Part shown: positions 1 through 7,848 of the stretch, in pieces
How the letters are laid out: every line of letters starts with the position of its first letter
How positions within the stretch are numbered: the stretch's first letter is position 1
DNA from: CAZIRF01 sp964541755
GTDB taxonomy: Bacteria > Spirochaetota > Spirochaetia > Treponematales > Breznakiellaceae
Direction: 5' to 3'
DNA: 64,000 nucleotides
NCBI GenBank assembly: GCA_964541755.1
Contig: CAZIRF010000006.1
Span: 35,064 to 99,063, forward strand
Made by a program: the position numbers and the translations under genes
Notes under the pieces: generated by a model
Database searches by the model: none
Seen by the model: the letters and a program-made list of their open reading frames with translations, nothing else
What the model was told of the DNA's origin: nothing

Positions 1-120
1 GAGACGAGCGACAAGCTTGCCCTCGACTTGTATTATGTCAAACACCTCTCGTTTACTGTTGACTTGCTTATCTGTCTCAAGACTATCGCGACGATACTCA
101 CTGGCTTCGGGGCCCGCTGA

Positions 121-861
121 TTACTCGCTTTTTGCCGGGAGAAGGCGATCAAACTGCCATGAAAAAAATGCCCTCATGCGCCCCACCAGCGAAGTTTCGA
201 GCCGCTTGCGAATAACGCCGAACATGTCGAATGCGTATACCGCTCCCACACCGTAGATGATGAGGCCTTCCGGGGCAATTTCCGCTTCCACAAACCAGTG
301 CATCTTGTGCTTCTTGATGGCGCGCATGCCATTATACGCATAGGCTATTTCGTCTTCGTTGCGGGAATTGAATATGAGACGGTCTTTTTCCCGCGTGATA
401 TCTGTCCTGGTACGGTAGCGGGTGAAGGGTTGCATGACAAAGCTCGTGATCCACGATCTCTGAGTGCCCTCTGTGCGGGTTTCCTCGACGACAGCCTCGC
501 TGAAGAGATCGTACCAGGTTTCCTGTTGGACAGACCAATACGGAATTGCCTTCCATGACTCAAAATCCATCAACCCGCTGGAGAGCTCTTCGAGGAGTTT
601 CGTGGCATCATCGGCCGGTATCAGTATGAATGCCTCTGCCAGGTAGTTGGGATTCATGTCCTTCAGGGTTTCCAAAAAGGGGTGATTCTTCATGTCGGCG
701 AGAAGCAGGTCCCGATAGCGCGAGACCGAGCGTATATGTGCGCTTCCTGAATTGAGGATTTCGCGGTACTCGGCAGAGAAGCTCTCCATATCAAGGGCGT
801 GAAGTATGGATGGCAGCGTGAGAAGTATCAGAATCATGGTTTTCAATGCTCGCTTGTTCAT
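121..861 (-). CDS. Conserved exported protein, function unknown (possibly DUF6675)
   Basis: Predicted protein of about 246 residues. I chose the start MNKRALK because AAGGAG lies just upstream; a longer frame reaches 894 but has no ribosome site. Residues 1-24 form a Sec signal peptide (basic end, then a Leu/Ile-rich core, then LHA), so it should be exported. The rest is soluble with no recognised catalytic motif. It resembles a conserved spirochaete exported family that I recall as DUF6675, but this is memory of the family and was not checked. It lies 34 bases after the barrel protein gene, last in the run regulator-aroB-barrel, so a role at the outer membrane or periplasm is inferred from context only. 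Confidence 0.75.
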   Translation of the reverse strand: MNKRALKTMILILLTLPSILHALDMESFSAEYREILNSGSAHIRSVSRYRDLLLADMKNHPFLETLKDMNPNYLAEAFILIPADDATKLLEELSSGLMDFESWKAIPYWSVQQETWYDLFSEAVVEETRTEGTQRSWITSFVMQPFTRYRTRTDITREKDRLIFNSRNEDEIAYAYNGMRAIKKHKMHWFVEAEIAPEGLIIYGVGAVYAFDMFGVIRKRLETSLVGRMRAFFSWQFDRLLPAKSE

Positions 862-894
862 ACGCGCGCTCCTTTGAAATATCTGCAGTAACAC

Positions 895-2418
895 TCAATA
901 GTGGTGTCCGAGCCCGATGTAGACTTCCCGGGTATCGGGGAATCGGGCAAGATCGAATCCGAGGCTCACCCGTAAAAAGAGGCTGCGGAAGGCCTCCGGG
1001 TAAATGACCGCTTCAATGCCGGTACAGGCGTACCAGGGATTGGTAGATTCATAGTTGAGGTCATCGCGGCTGTGTGCCCAAGCAAGGTCAAAGAAGAGGG
1101 AGCTGTGGAACTCGAAGGCCATGAAACGCATCCAGTTTTTGTCGAACCACTGATGGGGTCTGAACGCGAAAAGCCTGAAGTTTACATCGAAGTTCCCACT
1201 GGCGATACTGGAAGCCCGGAGCCGAATGACCCCGCGCAGGGGGTCTCCCGCACTGGAATCAATGTCCTTGAAACGGTGGAAGGCATGGATACGCCCCGAG
1301 AGGCTCATGAAAGAAGTGATGGGCTGATGCACTGTTGCCGTAGCGGATACGACAGGTTTGAACATAAGCTCGAAGATGTTGTAGGGGATGGTGAGGGCAA
1401 GCCTTGCACCGCGGCCCTGGCGCATGTTTTCCAACCAGTCGATACGCTCAATGGACAGGCTGTTTTCCACGGCCAAGGTGGGGCCCCGCCGTTCATCGCC
1501 TATATCACCGGGGCCAGGCAGGTATGAGTAGTTAACCGAGAATACGCTGGTTGCAACAAGGGGGGTGTTCTTCTTGCCCAGTTCCACAAGCTCAAGGCTG
1601 TAGCCAAGTCTTGCGAGGGTGTTCAGGTACCAGCCTTCAAGGTAGGTCCCGTATTCTGCGACGTAGTATTCGCCATTATTATCGTTGAGATAAAAGCCCT
1701 GGGAGAGACTTGCAAGGAGATTGCCAGGACCCAAAGGGAGGGCAATACCCATGGCGCTGCGATTGGAAAATTGGAAAACCTTGTCCTCTGTCCATGCGAA
1801 GGAGTTGAGCAGAGAGAGCTCCCAGTCATACCCGGCAAGACGAATCGGCAGGCTCGTTTCCAAGTCGACATACCAGGTGCCCTCGGATAAGCGGAAGGCC
1901 TGGAGATTCTCATCGTCAAGTGCATACCCGACATTGAGTTTGAGCGGCGACAGGAGCCCCAGAAAGTTGTAGTCGCGCGCACGGATGCTGATGTCAAGGC
2001 CGTCTGCGGATGAGTATTCGGGTTTGGGCATTGCGATAATATTGAAGCTGTCTTTGATCTGTATGTCGAGATCTATGAGTATGACCTCTCCCACTTCATA
2101 TATGCGGTACGTTATTTCTACCGTATCAATAACGCGTTGGTTCATCAGCAGTTGTTTCCGCTCAATTATCCAGCTCTCAAGGGTCCCTTCGTCCGGCCAG
2201 GTCTCGTCTCCTTCGATTTCTGCTGCCCAGGCGAGGGCGACGGGGCGACTGCGCCCTTCTATTTCCCAGTGAATGTCGTGCAGTTGTATGGGGGCCGGGC
2301 TTTCAAGGGCAAAAAGAGGTGCAGACAGCAAAAAAGTGCAGAAACAAATGAGGAGTCGTGTCACTGCGACAAAGCGACGGCGCCGGGGAGGGGCGGGTAG
2401 TACGGTAAAGTGCAGCAT
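895..2418 (-). CDS. BamA-like outer-membrane beta-barrel protein (POTRA-like N-terminus)
   Basis: 507 residues. A signal peptide follows a basic leader (about residues 1-38, core LLICFCTFLLSAPLFA). Residues 45-130 resemble one POTRA-like unit: a short domain containing RVIDTVEITYRIYEVGEVILI, typical of surface-antigen/BamA proteins. The remaining 370 residues alternate hydrophobic and polar residues with many aromatic strand ends and close with GLGHHY, as expected for a 16-strand barrel with an aromatic C-terminal residue. Only one POTRA-like segment is visible, so this is a short paralogue rather than the main assembly protein. Its start overlaps the aroB stop (TAATG), so the two genes are translationally linked. 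Substrate unknown. Confidence 0.7.
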   Translation of the reverse strand: MLHFTVLPAPPRRRRFVAVTRLLICFCTFLLSAPLFALESPAPIQLHDIHWEIEGRSRPVALAWAAEIEGDETWPDEGTLESWIIERKQLLMNQRVIDTVEITYRIYEVGEVILIDLDIQIKDSFNIIAMPKPEYSSADGLDISIRARDYNFLGLLSPLKLNVGYALDDENLQAFRLSEGTWYVDLETSLPIRLAGYDWELSLLNSFAWTEDKVFQFSNRSAMGIALPLGPGNLLASLSQGFYLNDNNGEYYVAEYGTYLEGWYLNTLARLGYSLELVELGKKNTPLVATSVFSVNYSYLPGPGDIGDERRGPTLAVENSLSIERIDWLENMRQGRGARLALTIPYNIFELMFKPVVSATATVHQPITSFMSLSGRIHAFHRFKDIDSSAGDPLRGVIRLRASSIASGNFDVNFRLFAFRPHQWFDKNWMRFMAFEFHSSLFFDLAWAHSRDDLNYESTNPWYACTGIEAVIYPEAFRSLFLRVSLGFDLARFPDTREVYIGLGHHY

Positions 2419-3533
2419 TATGCGTTCCTGCCGAGAACCCGGTCCAGTTCATCGAGCGTTTCCAGCCGGTGGAGTTGCACCCCGGCGCCATCGGGAAGAA
2501 CAAAGCGAAGGGTTCCGCCTTTTTTCTTTTTGTCCCCTTGCATGGCGCTTATGAGTCTCTGCCGCAAGAGCGCTTCGTCTCCATTGGTGGCGCGTAAGCC
2601 CGCCGGGTGGACGGGGCCGGTTTCGTAGCCGAAGGCGGTGAGAAGGGCCCTCAGGCGGTGGTCTCCCTCTTGGGTCTGTATTCCTTTTATGAGGGCGAGG
2701 GCGCTGGCCCTCGCCATGCCCCATGCCACTCCTTCGCCGTGGCTGATGCCCCCCAGTTCACACACGGCTTCCAGCGCGTGCCCGAAGCTGTGTCCCAGAT
2801 TGAGGGCTGCCCGTTCTGTGCCGGTTTCAAGGGGATCTGCTTCGACGACCCTGCTTTTAAGGCGGGCACAGCGAGTGATGATATCCAGGCAGGTGGCTTG
2901 ATCCCAGTCGGGCCCTTTTTCTTCGAGGATCTCGAGGAGTACGGCCTCGCCGATAAAGGCGGTCTTGAGTACTTCGGCCCTGCCGGAGCGCCATTCGTGT
3001 TCCGGCAGGCTTTCGAGTGTGGCGATTGGCATACAGACGACATCTGCGGGGCGAAAGGTCCCTATTATGTTTTTGAGCCCCCCGAAGTCGAAGCCCGTTT
3101 TTCCGCCTATGGCGGCGTCCACCATTGCCAACAGGGTCGTCGGAACCAGGGCAAGGGGGGCTCCGCGCATCCACAGCGACGCGGCGCAGGCGGTCATATC
3201 ACAGATGACGCCGCCGCCAACGCCGATAAAGAGGCTGTCGCGGGAAAGGCCGGAGGCAAGGGCTTCTTCGAAGATACGGGTGATGCCCGCCATGTTTTTG
3301 TGTGCCTCACCGGCTTGCAGACAGACGAAGTGGGCCTCTCTGTAGCCGGAAGCGATATGCCGGGCATATATTTCGGTGTTTTCGTCGCAGACCAGGAGGA
3401 CCGGGCCCTCCGGAGAGAGAAACGGGTTTGATGAAAGCGCCGCGCTGTGTAATTGCTCAATTCCGGGCAGGTTCTGTTGAATGCTAATGCGCGATTTCCA
3501 GCTGCCAAACTGCTTGTCCCACGTCTCGTGCAC
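2418..3533 (-). CDS. aroB: 3-dehydroquinate synthase
   Basis: 371 residues, normal length. It converts DAHP to 3-dehydroquinate, step two of the shikimate pathway, in the cytoplasm with NAD and a divalent metal. Diagnostic segments seen: GVGGGVICDMTACAASLW (NAD-binding glycine loop and Asp), PTTLLAMVDAAIGGKTGFDF (substrate loop with the conserved Lys) and NLGHSFGHALEA with metal-binding His residues. Start is GTG with AAAGGAG at good spacing, 11 bases after the regulator's stop. It sits between a regulator and a barrel gene and away from other aro genes. No missing key residues were noticed. Confidence 0.95.
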   Translation of the reverse strand: MHETWDKQFGSWKSRISIQQNLPGIEQLHSAALSSNPFLSPEGPVLLVCDENTEIYARHIASGYREAHFVCLQAGEAHKNMAGITRIFEEALASGLSRDSLFIGVGGGVICDMTACAASLWMRGAPLALVPTTLLAMVDAAIGGKTGFDFGGLKNIIGTFRPADVVCMPIATLESLPEHEWRSGRAEVLKTAFIGEAVLLEILEEKGPDWDQATCLDIITRCARLKSRVVEADPLETGTERAALNLGHSFGHALEAVCELGGISHGEGVAWGMARASALALIKGIQTQEGDHRLRALLTAFGYETGPVHPAGLRATNGDEALLRQRLISAMQGDKKKKGGTLRFVLPDGAGVQLHRLETLDELDRVLGRNA

Positions 3534-3544
3534 GGGCTACTCCT

Positions 3545-4102
3545 TTAAATTTGATACAGTATACGGTGAAGATACGCCGTTTTCTCAATTTTTTCCGCTT
3601 CATGCCCAGTGCCAGTCGGTGGAATAACCGTTTCTGCCCAGAGTATGAGGCTGTCTGTATCAGCCTTGATTTCTTCTTCATTGACCTCTGTAATCTGACG
3701 ATAGCCCATCGCATGGCGCGCACAGGAGTATTCAACCAGAAAACCCAACTCGCTCTTTCCGCATAAAAGTACAGCCGTAAAACCGTTCTGCTTTGCATGG
3801 GTTACCAATTGGTCGATGATATCCCGCCATACGCTGATGCTTTGCACCGTCTGGCGCAAATAGCGGTAACTGCGTCTGACAATTTCATTGATGCCGTTGG
3901 GGGTAACGACGTACCTGATGTTTCGGGCATTGAGTCGCTGAATGGTGATGAGTCCCTTCTGCGCCAGGCGCTTCAAGATGGTATTGGTCATCCCCAGAGA
4001 AGCCCCCGAGGCATCGGCGATATCCCGTTGGCGCAGCTGATCTGTATCATCCTGTTTTGCATGGATGCTCTGGAGGATGCGGAGTTCCGGATCATCACTC
4101 AT
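3545..4102 (-). CDS. Winged-helix (MarR, EPS-associated type) transcriptional regulator
   Basis: 186 residues from the MSDDPE start. Residues 5-85 form a winged helix: QRDIADASGASLGMTNTIL (recognition region), KRLAQKGLITIQRL (wing) and TPNGINEIVRRSYRYL. The SLG-x-x-N core, the KGL wing and the TPxGI tail match what I recall of MarR-type regulators linked to exopolysaccharide loci. The C-terminal 90 residues (FTAVLLCGKSELGFLVEYSC) look like a separate alpha/beta sensor. A promoter at 4138-4166 puts the transcript start near 4131, which rules out the upstream TTG at 4135 and supports this start despite a weak ribosome site (AGAAAG). First gene of the unit that continues into aroB and the barrel. 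Confidence 0.75.
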   Translation of the reverse strand: MSDDPELRILQSIHAKQDDTDQLRQRDIADASGASLGMTNTILKRLAQKGLITIQRLNARNIRYVVTPNGINEIVRRSYRYLRQTVQSISVWRDIIDQLVTHAKQNGFTAVLLCGKSELGFLVEYSCARHAMGYRQITEVNEEEIKADTDSLILWAETVIPPTGTGHEAEKIEKTAYLHRILYQI

Positions 4103-4137
4103 GGGCTTTCTGCCATACGGTTTCGCTGCATACAATC

Positions 4138-4166
4138 ATCATATCACAGGGCCCCAATCGAGACAA
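4138..4166 (-). promoter_or_regulatory. Sigma-70-type promoter of the regulator-aroB-barrel unit
   Basis: On the minus strand TTGTCT (4166-4161), a 17-base spacer and TATGAT (4143-4138). Both boxes are near consensus and the spacing is ideal. The predicted start near 4131 leaves a leader of about 29 bases to the ATG at 4102. Confidence 0.6.
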
Positions 4167-4325
4167 TTCGGAACCATTTACCCGAATTACATGGTTTTGA
4201 AACAGCTTCGTGAAGGAAAGAATGGCAGGTCTTTGATACTGAACCGCTGCCCTGTTTTTTTGATTTTTATCGTGTTTTGGCGTTTTTCTCCCCGCTGGCA
4301 TCTGTACTGTTTGAAAGGGGGAATC

Positions 4326-4544
4326 ATGATTGATTTGACACTGCCGCCCATGACCAAAACGGCCGCTTTCATGCGTCGCATGGGTTATTCCGAGCGGAGC
4401 ATTGCAGAGATAACCGGCCTCTCGCGCTATGAGTTGTCGCGTGCCTACATTATGAGCGGTAGGGAACAACCGGTGCGCCCGGATCAATGGGCAAGAGCGC
4501 CAGAAGTGCGTGTTCGACAAGAGCGGAAAAGGCTGCAGGGCTGA
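4326..4544 (+). CDS. Small helix-turn-helix-like protein (tentative)
   Basis: 72 codons from an ATG preceded by AAAGGGGG five bases upstream, a good ribosome site. Residues 20-45, around GYSERSIAEITGLSRYELSR, fit a helix-turn-helix (helix, GLS turn, helix). No cofactor or membrane motif. It lies in an otherwise empty 347-base gap between the two minus-strand units, and its last 95 bases run antisense over the end of the FAD-subunit gene; the C-terminal part (after about residue 50) is low complexity and may not be functional. Could be chance; the strong ribosome site and helix pattern are the only support. Confidence 0.35.
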   Translation: MIDLTLPPMTKTAAFMRRMGYSERSIAEITGLSRYELSRAYIMSGREQPVRPDQWARAPEVRVRQERKRLQG

Positions 4545-5325
4545 TCTCGTCCGGGTATTTGCTCGACAGCATCTCTGTTCGCCACTTGTCCGTCCATGCG
4601 CGTGCTTCACGCCGGGAGAGCGGGAGCGTCTTGCCTACCAGCTGGTTCTCCAGTTCCCGGTCGCGCACAAGGCTTTTGCCTGCATACACAAAATGAAGAT
4701 CGCTGATGGTCTCTTTATGGGTGCGTGCGAGCAGGGTGAGTGTTGCCGTTTCATCAGTAAGCCAGTGCTGTGGCCCCCTCTTGTGGTAGATGTGTTGACT
4801 CCAGGTCTCCAGGGGGATGCGAATTCGGGTGATGAGTTCTCCGGTTTTCAGGGCGGTGGAACCCGGCCCGGGGGCGAATCGGGAGAGGGGCAGCCACCGG
4901 GCGGCACTGGCAGATCTGAGCTCGACGAGTGCGTCGAGGGCCATGAGCGGACCATAGAGGTCGAGTCGGCGTTCTTGACAGGCCAGGTTGCCGCCAATGG
5001 TGGCAAGGTTTCGTATGTGGGGAGACGAGAGGGTGCGCAATGCGCTGACAAGAAGGGGTGGAAGTATTTTTTCAAGTTTGAGCAAGCGACCAACAGTTGC
5101 CATTGCCCCAACTTCCAGGTAGCGTTCGGTACGACTTATGCCTTTCAAATCTCCAATACCATTCAAACTGATGAGCGTTCGTGGCAGGGAGAGCAATCGC
5201 TCTCCCTGCCCGTGGAGAAGGAGGGTACCGCCTGCCCAGAGGACGGCGTCCGGATAGCTCTTGAGGGCAGAGAAGAGTTCTTGAAAGCCCTGCGGGGAAA
5301 AGATGTGGGTGTCATGAACGGCCAT
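4450..5325 (-). CDS. FAD-binding subunit of a molybdenum hydroxylase (XdhB/CoxM type)
   Basis: 291 residues from MAVHDT. Family role: passes electrons from the 2Fe-2S subunit through FAD to an acceptor. The FAD fold is shown by LWAGGTLLLHG (pyrophosphate loop near residue 30), then SSPHIRNLATIGGNLACQ (the TIGGN flavin motif near residue 115). The C-terminal part (residues 175-285) matches the CO-dehydrogenase flavoprotein tail. The start overlaps the 2Fe-2S gene by 14 bases. Last gene of the loaP-led run. Substrate cannot be told from the sequence; xanthine/purine, aldehyde or nicotinate-type hydroxylation are all possible. Confidence 0.85.
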   Translation of the reverse strand: MAVHDTHIFSPQGFQELFSALKSYPDAVLWAGGTLLLHGQGERLLSLPRTLISLNGIGDLKGISRTERYLEVGAMATVGRLLKLEKILPPLLVSALRTLSSPHIRNLATIGGNLACQERRLDLYGPLMALDALVELRSASAARWLPLSRFAPGPGSTALKTGELITRIRIPLETWSQHIYHKRGPQHWLTDETATLTLLARTHKETISDLHFVYAGKSLVRDRELENQLVGKTLPLSRREARAWTDKWRTEMLSSKYPDEISPAAFSALVEHALLALLPIDPGAPVVPYRS

Positions 5326-5794
5326 AGAGCCTCTTTTGTCGAATATCCGCAGCGCGTTCGACGGCTTCGCAGAGAATTTGGGGGTTGGTGCAGCGACAGA
5401 TGACGCCTTCGAAGGCCTCCTGAATTTCCTGTCTGCTTGGCCGCGGGATGTTTCCCAAGAGGGTTTCGCAGGCGAATATCTTGGCATTGTCGCAGTACCC
5501 ACAGGTTTCCATACCCGCCAAAGCGAAACCTTCCACAATGTCCTGATATTCGTCCGTCTGGGAAAAACCCTCCATCGTGATAACCTCGCCACCGCGGATA
5601 CTGAAGGCGGGAACCATACAGGAAGCGACAAGTTTGCCGTTGAAAATGACCGAACAGCTGCCACAGCGCCCAAGCCGGCAGCCCGGTTTGGCCATCATGA
5701 GTTGGAAGCGATCGCGAAGGATATCTATGAGGCGTTCATCCGGGCCCGCTTGAATGGACTCATCGTCGCCGTTAAGGATGAAAGAAATGGTCAT
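5312..5794 (-). CDS. 2Fe-2S subunit of a molybdenum hydroxylase (XdhC/CoxS type)
   Basis: 160 residues, usual length. Two clusters are visible: the plant-ferredoxin type as CRLGRCGSCSV followed by VASC, and the helical type as METCGYCDNAKI paired with GVICRCTNP. Normally the second cluster reads CGFCTPG; here TPG is replaced by DNA, but all Cys ligands remain. Its ATG overlaps the stop of the large subunit (ATGA), which fixes the start at MTISF. It carries electrons from the molybdenum centre to the FAD subunit. Confidence 0.9.
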   Translation of the reverse strand: MTISFILNGDDESIQAGPDERLIDILRDRFQLMMAKPGCRLGRCGSCSVIFNGKLVASCMVPAFSIRGGEVITMEGFSQTDEYQDIVEGFALAGMETCGYCDNAKIFACETLLGNIPRPSRQEIQEAFEGVICRCTNPQILCEAVERAADIRQKRLYGRS

Positions 5795-7848
5795 TCGCCC
5801 TCCAAGTGGTCCAGGATATCGCATTCCCTTGCCGGCAGGGTCTGAACCGTTGCATTTATGGCTTGGGCAATGGCCTGGCTGATCGCAGCGGGAACCCCGG
5901 CAAGCGGGAGCTCCCCGATGCCCTTGGGAACCGATGAGTCGTTCCACAGGAAATCAATGCCTATAGGAGGGCTCTCCGAAAGCGGCAGAAATCGATATCC
6001 CTTGAATGAATCTTCCCGGGGCATACCGTTTTGCCAGTGAACTTCTTCGTACAGTGTGCTGCTTGCGGCTTGATGGCAGGCGGTGAGCATCGCAGAACGA
6101 GCTCGCTTCTCGTCAAGTATGCATCCTCCATCTATACTCATCCAAATCCCCCGAAGCCGGATCTTGCCGCTTGCCGGATCTGCTTCCACCTCGGCAACGC
6201 TTGCGGCCCAACTCATCGGGCCGCTCTTTGCCGCTTTGTCCGGGGCGCTGCGCCATTGATTGGAGGTTCCCGCCTTTCGCCTGACGGTGATGGGGAGGGC
6301 TTCGCGAAAGCGCTGCTTGCGAATGCTCGTGCAACAGCGTTCAATGAGTTTGGAGATAACTGTTATATTGCGCGAAAGGGTTGACGGCCCCGAATCGGGG
6401 ACAAGGTCGGTCCTTCGGCCCCTGATTTTTACCATAGAGGACTCGATACCCAAAATTTCGGCCGCGAGATTTTTCCAGAGGCTTGCAATACTCGAATTGG
6501 AGCAAATGGCGCTGGTTGCCAGTTCGAGGCTGCCATCCTTCTGGAGGCAGGCCTCCACGCTCTGTGTGCCTCCGGGGGGGGCTTCGTCGATGAATCCGCT
6601 TCCTTGCCAGGCGAGCGAGAGACCGATTCCCCGTAAGAGCTTGTCCGATCCGGAGCCCTGCATGAGCTTGTAGGCAGACCACTTTCTTTTATAGTCGCTC
6701 ATGGCCATGACAGAGTCGATAAGGACCCCGCTCTCGACTGTTTCCTTGAGAGTGCTGCCACCGTTCATCTGTGCCCCTCGAGCGAGGGCATTTCGCCGGC
6801 GCCATTCTACGGGGTCGATATCGAGGGTTTGGCATATTTTTTGGACATGGTTCTCCATGGCCAAATTGGCATGGGCGAGCCCGAAGCCGGAGAAGGGGCC
6901 ATTCGGTGGGGTGTTTGTTCGAATGGCGAAGGCTTCTGCAGAAAGGGTTTCACTGGTATAGGCGCCGGTTGCCCCGTAGCAGAGGCGCGAGAGGATTTCG
7001 TTGGCGAGGGGGCAGGCTGCCCCTGCATCCATCAAGGCCTGGACCTCGCAGGCAATCAATCGGCCCCGCTTGTCGAGGGCGCTGCGGTGTCGTATCGATA
7101 TGGGCGGTCGTTTCGGGCTGTAGAGGAGGTCCTCTGTACGGCTCAGTTCCATGTGCGCATTCCCGCGGGAGAGGAGGGCGGTGAGGGCAGCCCAGCTGGC
7201 GATCAGTGAGGGATACCAGAGCTTCCCGTCGAGGTGGGGGCCGGTAGGCATCGGGTCGACAATGATATCTTCTTTTTGAACATCGAGTACGGCGGCGATG
7301 CTGTTGCGTGTATGGTAGGGCCATTGGGTGCCCGTCGTAACTATCAGTTTATCGTATTCGAAACTGGCGATGGCCGTATGTGTTTCGGGGTACCAGTGCT
7401 CTTGGGCTGCGATATCCAAGTTGCTTTCGACCGTCAGACTGGCCCGCGAGAAGCCCTCCTGAACATCCCCTTTGTCGATGCGCTGTTTTGCAAGGAGGGT
7501 GTCTGCCGAAAATTTGCGGCTGTCATAGTGACCTTTTCGTGCCTCTACATGGACCGAACACTGTGTGACGAGCTCTCTGAGTATGGCGGGGTCCGGTCCG
7601 GCTAGGAGGGCAACGGCTTCCCCGTAATAGCGGATGTCGGAAGCGGCCAGAATGGGCACTTCCTGCGCCGGGGCTGCCAGACGGTTCTCGCCGGGGATAT
7701 CACGTGCGGTGATAAAAAGGTACCCGCTTGGTAAATGCGGGCAGTCTATGCCCGTGAGTTTCCCGCACGCCTCTGGAGAACGAATAGCCTGTACGTGGAG
7801 AGCTGGCGGGGCTCGTCGGTCTTGTGTAAAAATGCCGCGTTCGCTCAT
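5791..7848 (-). CDS. Molybdopterin-binding large subunit of a molybdenum hydroxylase (XdhA/CoxL type)
   Basis: 685 residues, shorter than the usual 750-800. An N-terminal hammerhead-like domain contains ITARDIPGEN and IRYYGEAVALLAG, then TEDLLYSPKRPP, FSGFGLAHANLAMENHV (canonical FRGFG) and DPVEWRRRNAL. The catalytic glutamate motif is present near the end as KGIGELPLAGVPAAI. The loop that usually reads GQG..T..Q is here AICSNSSIAS, so the cofactor-contacting Gln appears lost. It catalyses hydroxylation of a heterocycle or aldehyde in relatives; substrate unknown here. It overlaps the aminotransferase stop by ATGA and the 2Fe-2S start by four bases, so it is tightly coupled in translation to sugar-nucleotide genes. 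Confidence 0.85.
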   Translation of the reverse strand: MSERGIFTQDRRAPPALHVQAIRSPEACGKLTGIDCPHLPSGYLFITARDIPGENRLAAPAQEVPILAASDIRYYGEAVALLAGPDPAILRELVTQCSVHVEARKGHYDSRKFSADTLLAKQRIDKGDVQEGFSRASLTVESNLDIAAQEHWYPETHTAIASFEYDKLIVTTGTQWPYHTRNSIAAVLDVQKEDIIVDPMPTGPHLDGKLWYPSLIASWAALTALLSRGNAHMELSRTEDLLYSPKRPPISIRHRSALDKRGRLIACEVQALMDAGAACPLANEILSRLCYGATGAYTSETLSAEAFAIRTNTPPNGPFSGFGLAHANLAMENHVQKICQTLDIDPVEWRRRNALARGAQMNGGSTLKETVESGVLIDSVMAMSDYKRKWSAYKLMQGSGSDKLLRGIGLSLAWQGSGFIDEAPPGGTQSVEACLQKDGSLELATSAICSNSSIASLWKNLAAEILGIESSMVKIRGRRTDLVPDSGPSTLSRNITVISKLIERCCTSIRKQRFREALPITVRRKAGTSNQWRSAPDKAAKSGPMSWAASVAEVEADPASGKIRLRGIWMSIDGGCILDEKRARSAMLTACHQAASSTLYEEVHWQNGMPREDSFKGYRFLPLSESPPIGIDFLWNDSSVPKGIGELPLAGVPAAISQAIAQAINATVQTLPARECDILDHLEGE

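Noticed and set aside
1..120. A minus-strand open frame continuing after the 121 stop to the window edge, with a GTG at 45
   Set aside because: Only 15 to 40 codons are visible, no ribosome site or ATG is present, and the window edge cuts it. It may be the start of a further gene but cannot be supported.
4095..4610. Minus-strand 171-residue frame between the two operons
   Set aside because: It crosses the promoter of the regulator and the end of the FAD-subunit gene and has no motif or ribosome site.
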